Assembly (NCBI GenBank): GCA_951217055.1
Contig: OX578276.1
Coordinates: 31,085,505 to 31,149,504, forward strand
DNA from: Gerris lacustris
Lineage: Eukaryota > Arthropoda > Insecta > Hemiptera > Gerridae
Direction: 5' to 3'
Length of the DNA stretch: 64,000 nucleotides
In this document: one piece after another, positions 58,001-64,000 of the stretch
How positions within the stretch are numbered: the stretch's first letter is position 1
How the letters are laid out: every line of letters begins with the position of its first letter
The notes under the pieces: model-generated
What the model saw: the letters and a program-made list of their open reading frames with translations, nothing else
The model's database searches: none
Told to the model about the DNA's origin: nothing
Position numbers and translations under genes: made by a program

Positions 58001-60587
58001 GTTATGACATAACTGCACTGTTATGATAGCACACATGCTAAGGTTTACTGTACTGTTTATTACCTGGCAGATATACTGAAATGTGTAAGGCCTGCTTTAG
58101 ATTGTGTGGAGCTTACTCTTTGTGTATAAATCTTTAAAAATAATATTTAAAATTCCATAATTACTAAGTTTCAAAAACTATGTTTTCTTATTGTCATAAT
58201 ATAAGCTGGAATTTTGTTATTTAAGGAAGGCACCATAAGTCCTGACTGCATAAAGATATATAATCAATAATATTAACCGAAGTCGTAGAGTATTTGTTGT
58301 TTTGTTTTTATTCAGTGATGGCAAATAATAGTGGTTTAAAGATTTTTATATTTTGACTTTGTATCATCTCAATTTATGAAACCTTAACTTTAAACTGAGG
58401 ACTAAAACGATTCTCATGCTAGTCTTGCTAAGTTTGAAAGGATTTGTCTTCAAACTGATTGGATAACATTATTTCCTTGCATATAGCTATGTTTTGTACC
58501 ACTTCACCTTATTTTTAAATATACAATTATCCCAATGCCCTTTGAGATTTGCTTAGTGCCTCCCATTGGAACAGAATGGATAAGATTCTATCCGTACATG
58601 CCGTTTTCCTTCTTTCCCCTGGGGGACATCCTTTCTTTGTAAAAAGACTTTGACAACAGCCTTTCAATGACTATCTTTTGTAACTCCTTAAACCACGTCT
58701 TACTTTTAGATGAAAAATAATTATCTTGCTCTTGTAGTCATGCTTTAGCCAGCTATGATCCGGTAGGCCTGTCAATTTAGACTGAAGCCTAATGTCCCGA
58801 CTTTAGTGCTCTCCAATTTGAAAGGAATTTCCCTCTTGAACAGAATGGAGACTATTCTATCCATCTTTGTACTTTTTACTTTTTTTTTCAAAGGACTTTA
58901 AAAACATTTTATACTGTCCAACTTTTGTTCCTCACCTAATCTCACTAATGAATAGTTGCTAAACTTAATGGACGAGAGAGGATGTACATGATCAATGCTT
59001 AAATTTATGTCTATTGAGGACACCCCCTTCCTCAATAGTATTTGGTTATATGTAGGCCTCTTTCTCTGGTACGAGGGTAGGCTGAAAAGTAATGCACACA
59101 TGCTTGTGGAACGCAAACGAAATGACCTTCAGAAGTGTGCCAGGCAGCATTTGGAAGTGCCACACCCCCTCTATACGTATGCGCAATTTGAAGGCGTTGA
59201 GTTCATCCAGTGTATTTTGAGCCGCAAAGTATGGAGACGTGTTCTAGTGCTATGTAAACACGAGTTTAAGAATGTGCTGTTATCAAATTAACTTTTTAAC
59301 TGCTGAAAAAGTGACTCCTACTGAGATTTTTTTTTATGGTGACGGTGCTGTTAATAGGTCTACTGTAAATCAATGGCTAGTAAAATTGTGTGCTTGCGAC
59401 CTGGAAAAGCCATACTTGTTGATGAACCACATAGCGAACGTCCGATCACTGCAACAGACGATAAACATCGCAAACTCGACAATTTGATGGCCTGAGAATC
59501 ACTCAACAGTGCATCGCAAACCATATTGAAATATCTTAGGAACGTGTCGGCTTCTTTTTGTCAAATCATTTTTAATTAAATCGTCAACAAGTTTGCGATG
59601 ATACAATGATTGGATGATTGCGTCTGTTGCAATGATTGGACGTCCACTGCGTGGTCCATCAACAATTATGGCTTTTCTGGGCTTGCAAGCACGAAATTTA
59701 ACTACCAATCGGTTTAAAGTAGACCTATCAACAGCATCGTCACCATAAAAAACCTCTCAGTAGGAGTCACTTTTTCAGCACTTAAAAATTCAATAACATC
59801 ACATTTACATAGCACTAGAACATGTCTCCATACTTGCGCTGCTCAAAATACACTGGATGAACTCAAGGCCTTCAAATTGCACATGCATATAGGTGGGAAG
59901 TGTCACTTCCAAATGCCGCCTGATGCGCTTCTGAAGGTCATTTCGTTCGCGTTCTACAAGCATGTGTGCATTACTTTTCAGCCTACCTACATAGTTTTTG
60001 GTAATGAGGAGGCCCCCTTCCCCCTTAGGATTTGGTAATGTGGAGGCCCCCTTCCCCCTTAGGATTTGGTAATGTGGAGGCCTCTTTCCCCTCTTTTTAT
60101 GTTCTAATGTTGTCCATAGTTGGTAATGAATTTGGTTGTTGTAGAAATCTGGATTTATTAGAGAGCTGGATGTCATTAAATAAATTAGAGACCTCTTAAT
60201 GGTCTAAGTTAATTTTTTATTCAATATGTTTCTTGTGTTTAGAATTTGGGCAATTTATCATAGTTACTAAACCTCCTCAGTATTATTATGCATTACTTTT
60301 TCTTTATTTTAAATTTGAAAGTGTATTATATTAGTTATTTAACTGTGTTTACAGGAGTTCTAGCGGTATGAACAGTGTAGGAGGTGGTGGTGGGTTTATG
60401 AGTGGGGGAGGAAGGAGTAGTGGAGGTTACTCAAGTGGTTCTCAGCTTGCTAACTTCCACTCCGTTTTTGCTGGAGGTGATGCCACAACGCCACCATTGT
60501 TAGACCCGTCAGAGTTCCCCTCCTTAACCAACCGAGGGGACTCTATGCCTCAACCGTCAGCGTCCATGCCTGGAAAACAACCTTACG
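54774..60587 (+). CDS. CNOT2: CCR4-NOT transcription complex subunit 2, 5' part (exons 1-2)
   Basis: CNOT2 (Drosophila Regena) pairs with CNOT3 on the CNOT1 scaffold in the CCR4-NOT deadenylase that shortens mRNA tails in the cytoplasm. Coding exons seen: 54774-55027 and 60355-60587, GT-AG with matching phase, giving residues 1-162. The N-terminus MANLNFQQPPRS, the SLSGHVTPTSGMFPG run and LDPSEFPSLTNR (residues 134-145) are characteristic. Residues 86-115 are Gly/Ser rich and low-complexity. The part that follows in the family (a VGMVTKP-like segment and the C-terminal NOT box) is not found before 64000, so the gene is cut by the window edge. A 5' non-coding exon is possible, as TTATCAG precedes the ATG by about 10 bp. 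Confidence 0.93.
56693..56878. mobile_element. MITE with AGCGAAGCCGAGGGAA repeats
   Basis: Ends GGGAGTAAAGTAAGCCATTA and inverted GAGTAAAGTGCCATTATTCC pair. The interior has three to four copies of GAGGCGAAGCCGAGGGA-type words, the most GC-rich repeat in the intron. Confidence 0.65.
57937..58099. mobile_element. small MITE
   Basis: Left AAGGTGGCCATACACTT and right (inverted) AAAGCAGGCCTTACACATTT ends pair imperfectly; inner ATATACCTGACAGGTAAAC pairs with GTTTATTACCTGGCAGATAT. Confidence 0.55.
59071..59987. mobile_element. palindromic mariner: two 5' halves head to head
   Basis: Both ends carry GGTAGGCTGAAAAGTAATGC facing inward, and pairing runs for about 400 bp per arm. The left arm (plus) reads FLTAEKVTPTEIFFYGDGAV and NRSTVNQWLVK. 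The right arm (minus) reads DGPRSGRPIIATDAIIQ. Both are the N-terminal helix-turn-helix side of a mariner transposase; neither arm has the catalytic domain. Confidence 0.85.
60001..60092. repeat. about 34-bp tandem repeat flanking the mariner
   Basis: GGTAATGTGGAGGCCCCCTT plus CCCCCTTAGGATTT is repeated nearly three times. Similar text (GTAGGCCTCTTTCTC) lies just left of the mariner at 59053-59067, so the transposon seems to have inserted in this repeat. Confidence 0.8.
60355..60587 (+). CDS. CNOT2: CNOT2, coding exon 2 (residues 85-162)
   Basis: Acceptor TTTACAG, donor GTATTA. Reads a Gly/Ser stretch, then SQLANFHSVFAGGDATTPPL and LDPSEFPSLTNRGDSMPQPS, ending GKQPY. Confidence 0.95.
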
Positions 60588-60649
60588 GTATTAAGTTTTA
60601 TTACATTTATATTTTAATTAATAATTAAGACAGCCGCTGTTTGTTTATA

Positions 60650-62305
60650 CAGTAACTCCTCGCTGTTTGGGGAAGGGGTAGTTCGTCAAAGAAAATTCCA
60701 ATAAATGTTGATATAATGAATTTAGTTGGGTCAGGAGGAGCTTTAAATACACCAAAAGTTTGCTTTATCGTTACCAACATAATATATCCAAGTACTTATT
60801 TTTAAAAATATGAAGTGATTACACTTAAATTCTCACATTTTATTTTTATTTGTTTAGCCATTTTCTATAAGGCAACACTGCCTCTTTTAATTTTCTTATA
60901 GTTGCAAGGCTTCTGCCTCTTGTACTATCGTAATGAGATATTCTACTTGTGCCAGCTTGTAATAATAATATAATTATTCCAGCTTGTAAAAGCTCAGGTT
61001 TGCCAAAGGGCTTGTATAACTATATTGCTTCATCATCTGTTTAAACTGCATAAAACCACATAAAACACTACCAGCTTATTCGAACAAATTGGAATTATTA
61101 GCATGATAAGAAGCAACAAGCTTTTCTTCTCCATCTTTAAGATTTAAGTCTATGCCAAGTTCAAAACATCGATAAAACATTTACTTCCTCAACTGAATCA
61201 TGAAGACAACTATTAGAAATTTAATTCTCAAGGTATTAGACTAACCATTTTGTAATAATGAGAATTCCTCCCCTACGCCTTATTATGAAAATATGGGAGG
61301 GCATTACTAAATCGCAAGTACTAAGAGATATATGGCCTATAGAACTAATGATCTATAAGGAAAAATTCAATTTTCAATATTCCGTTACTGGAGGCCGATT
61401 CTGTAACTTTGAAACCTCTCTTTTCATGTTGTTATATATCAAACTGTTGATAACAACAGCAGCGCATGTTCATAAGAACATGTGTGTGCAACCTGTCAAT
61501 GTGAATCTATAACTTTGTCTGTTGCTATATAAGGAGAAATTGATATATAAGGTTTGATATATATCCACTCAAAATTGTTTTTGATATACTTCGTCAAATG
61601 CTAAAAACCGAAACAAAGTGACGCCATTATTATTGTTTTCATTCACTTTTTCTGTTTTCTAACTGAAATAACTATAAAAAGGACGCTGTCAATCCGTAGT
61701 TTGGTATTCGGCCACATACAAGCTCTGGCATCACTTTACAGATTCACTACATTATATAACAACACTTTGATATATAGAGGTGTTTGATGTATAATGTCAC
61801 TGTGGATATATCAAAAAAGTTACAGAATCGGCCTCCTGATCACATAAAAAAATTCAAACAAATGAAGATCACTTGCAGGAATAAAAGGTTGTTTTTTGTT
61901 GCTGTTAATAATTTGAAAATACATCTTGTAATAATTAAGTATATTAATAAATTGTATTAAACATATAATGTATTCACTCACTTTAAGAAGTTAGTCAAAT
62001 TAAATGGTTGATTACATTTACCATAACCATAACATTACCTTCTCATGGGTTATCCAAGTATCAAAACAAGTGAATCTAGTTTAGTCTTTGGTGAGCCATT
62101 GAAATGAAAGTCTACATGAATGAATGAAAGTAGACGTAGGATTGAACCCTTTACCCTCAAGCTTGATCCATTGATGATACTTATTAGGGTAACAATATGA
62201 AAATTAGGGGAAAATAAATCATCATTCTTTAACTACCTCTAATAAGCTAAGCTGCGTTCCACAAATGAAATCTGTATGAATGTGACAAACAGCGAGGTCT
62301 TACTG
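60650..62305. mobile_element. pogo/Tc1-like element of 1.66 kb with inner inverted repeat
   Basis: Ends CAGTAACTCCTCGCTGTTTG and inverted CAGTAAGACCTCGCTGTTTG are flanked by TA on both sides (60648-60649 and 62306-62307). No transposase frame is recognised. A second inverted-repeat element at 61390-61836 lies inside. Confidence 0.85.
61390..61836. mobile_element. nested MITE with GATATATCAA repeats
   Basis: GGAGGCCGATTCTGTAACTT is inverted at the two ends, separated by 400 bp that repeat TTGATATATA/ATATATCAA several times in both directions. Target duplication not identified. Confidence 0.8.
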
Positions 62306-62309
62306 TATA

Positions 62310-62985
62310 TTTACATTTAATATAAGTGTATGGTGTACAATTTTAACCAATCTTGTGTATTTGTTTTTAATGTATAGGTCATATTGGAGTTAGTTTATAT
62401 CATTTCATTATTAAATTAAAAAACAAGGCTCTGTTTAGATTACATGTCTTTCATTTATATTTTTATTTGTTTTTGTTCCTTATTGTATTATACCTTAGCA
62501 AAAGAGAAGAAAAATGATTATTCTTTGGATGGTGTAAACAATTAAATTTATTAGAAAAATACTGTGTATCAGCGAAAAAATAATAACGATAAAATTATTC
62601 TTTGTGATTTCCTTAATTGACAATTTTTTTTATTTCTTATTAGAGTCTTCACATTTAATGCGTTTATTTAATTCTTATTTATTATAATTTTAAATTTACG
62701 CAGCAGATCCCTGTAAGTAATTTCAGTTATCTGAAAAAAATACATAAATAATACCTGTAAAAATAAAGGAGCAAGGAATAATTTAATTGTTGAAACCTCT
62801 CGTTCTATAGTTATTTCAACTTTCTAATCTGATGTCTTCTGGACATTGTATAATTTATTGTTAATCAAATTGTATTTATGTATCCCTTTTCCCCACTTCT
62901 ATTCTACATAGGAAATTTTGCTATTTATTTAACCAAGTTATATACTGATCTAAGTGATCATTTTAAGGAGCAACTGCTTTTAGTA
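62310..62985. other. gene-free AT-rich stretch in CNOT2 intron 2
   Basis: No CNOT2 exon or element recognised. Confidence 0.5.
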
Positions 62986-62989
62986 GAAT

Positions 62990-63345
62990 CTGGCTTTGAA
63001 TATAAATCAAAGAGCAAAATGAGGCTTTGAATATAACTGAAAGGGCAAAATGTGGCTTTGAATATAAATCAAAGAGCAAAATGAGGCTTTGAATATAACT
63101 CAAAGAGCAAAATCTGGCTTTGAATATAAATCAAAGAGCAAAATCTGGCTTTGAATATAAGTCAAAGAGCAAAATGAGGCGTTGAATATAACTGAAAGGG
63201 CAAAATGTGGCTTTGAATATAAATCAAAGAGCAAAATCTGGCTTTGAATATAACTCAAAGAGCAAAATCTGGCTTTGAATATAAATCAAAGAGCAAAATG
63301 AGGCTTTGGATATAACTGAAATAGCAAAATCTGGCTTTGGAATAT
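62990..63345. repeat. 31-bp satellite, about 11 copies
   Basis: Unit GGCTTTGAATATAAATCAAA plus GAGCAAAATCT, with variants ACTGAAAGGG for AATCAAAGAG and TGAGG/TGTGG/TCTGG. Variant types alternate, suggesting a higher-order two- or three-unit repeat. Confidence 0.93.
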
Positions 63346-63815
63346 AGTAATGGCTTTATAAATATAGCCTTTTCTAGATTTATATCACTCTTGTGAACCG
63401 TATAATATGTCTGATGGTGTGCTTACTGATTCCGTGTTACCTATCACCACCATAGTATGTGTTAAGAGCTGTATAAACGTGCAGTTTCGTTTGGAGTTGA
63501 GACAGAGAATTTCTGAAATAACTCTTGTTGTAGCCCTTTGTAGGCTGACTTGCCACAGATTATAATATTGATGATAACACACTGAGACTTCATTTCTACA
63601 AATTTAGCCTTATTCTAATTTATTAAAAAATGCCTACATTTCATAATATTTAAATATTATAAACATATAAGTCGTTTTTTCCCAGGAAAAATCTTGTTCC
63701 TTAGAAATTAGCTGTTAACGCAAAGGGTTAAAGGTCGCGTTTGATGCCATGCCGGGGAGGAGCTATTTTTATAGTAATATCTTTTTATAGTATATATTTT
63801 TATATTTATTTAATT
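63346..63815. other. gene-free stretch
   Basis: No exon or element recognised; the minus-strand open frame at 63385-63582 has no identifiable similarity. Confidence 0.45.
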
Positions 63816-63819
63816 TTTT

Positions 63820-63900
63820 AATCCAAGCTTTCAATTGAAAGCTTGGAATTTAATCTTTCCGTAGTATGAATACTACCAAAAACATAAAAATTTGAATTTA
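63820..63900. repeat. flank fragment of the tRNA-like repeat family
   Basis: TCCAAGCTTTCAATTGAAAG followed by CTTTCCGTAGTATGAATACT and ACCAAAAAC matches pieces of the flank in 4440-4620, fused so that AAGCTTTCAATTGAAAGCTT is a perfect palindrome. The tRNA-like module itself is absent. Confidence 0.7.
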
Positions 63901-64000
63901 AAATATTTAATTATAATTATATTTACTCTTGAAAACTTAAACTTAAAACAACTTACAAATCGAAAACACTTGACCAAGTAATTATGTACTGGTATATGAA

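Larger units (their letters stand above)
55028..59069. other. CNOT2 intron 1, left part
   Basis: Contains two MITEs (56693-56878 and 57937-58099). The area near 56040-56170 shares TAAGTCTAAATAGTTATT-like words with 9670 and 32150. No exon seen. Confidence 0.5.

Noticed and set aside
61258..61512. 84-codon open frame downstream of CNOT2 exon 2
   Set aside because: Falls inside nested transposon sequence and does not resemble the next CNOT2 segment.

Overview
This window is nuclear DNA of an animal, most likely an insect. The evidence is AT-rich sequence, split genes with GT-AG introns, and proteins that look arthropod-like: a V-ATPase E subunit ending NPNRKFTD, and a CNOT2 that begins MANLNFQQPPRS. 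The order cannot be fixed from sequence alone. Only three protein-coding genes are supported. The rest is intronic or intergenic DNA packed with transposon remnants, satellites and microsatellites.

Layout. (1) 1-6290: a 60-bp satellite, a pogo-like element, microsatellites, and a 47-bp satellite split by a 1.3-kb block of tRNA-like repeats arranged partly as a large palindrome. (2) 6830-19270 (+): the mitochondrial glutamate carrier (SLC25A22/A18 type). Eight exons encode 321 residues if the start codon is split across an intron, as the phase suggests. Its introns hold a decayed RTE-type LINE and several foldback elements. (3) 19271-41951: 22.7 kb with no recognisable gene, holding SINEs, an 8-bp-TSD MITE, LINE tails, a 39-bp minisatellite, and a hAT element with a Harbinger element inside it. 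(4) 41952-53760 (-): the complete V-ATPase subunit E gene in five exons (226 residues). One intron carries a three-level nest: a hAT-type MITE inside a pogo element inside a Tc1/mariner element. Another carries a hAT element with perfect 8-bp target duplications. (5) 53761-54773: a presumed shared promoter between V-ATPase E and the divergent CNOT2 gene. (6) 54774-60587 (+): the first two coding exons of CNOT2; the rest lies beyond the window. The intron and the downstream region hold a palindromic mariner, a pogo-like element with an inner inverted repeat, and a 31-bp satellite.

The three genes are housekeeping functions (mitochondrial glutamate/H+ import, proton pumping, mRNA deadenylation). 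Nothing shows that they act in one pathway; only V-ATPase E and CNOT2 are plausibly linked, through the shared promoter region. The most unusual structures are the tRNA-like tandem/palindromic array with intact Pol III boxes, the three-level transposon nest, and a SINE and a LINE that seem to share a 3' tail.
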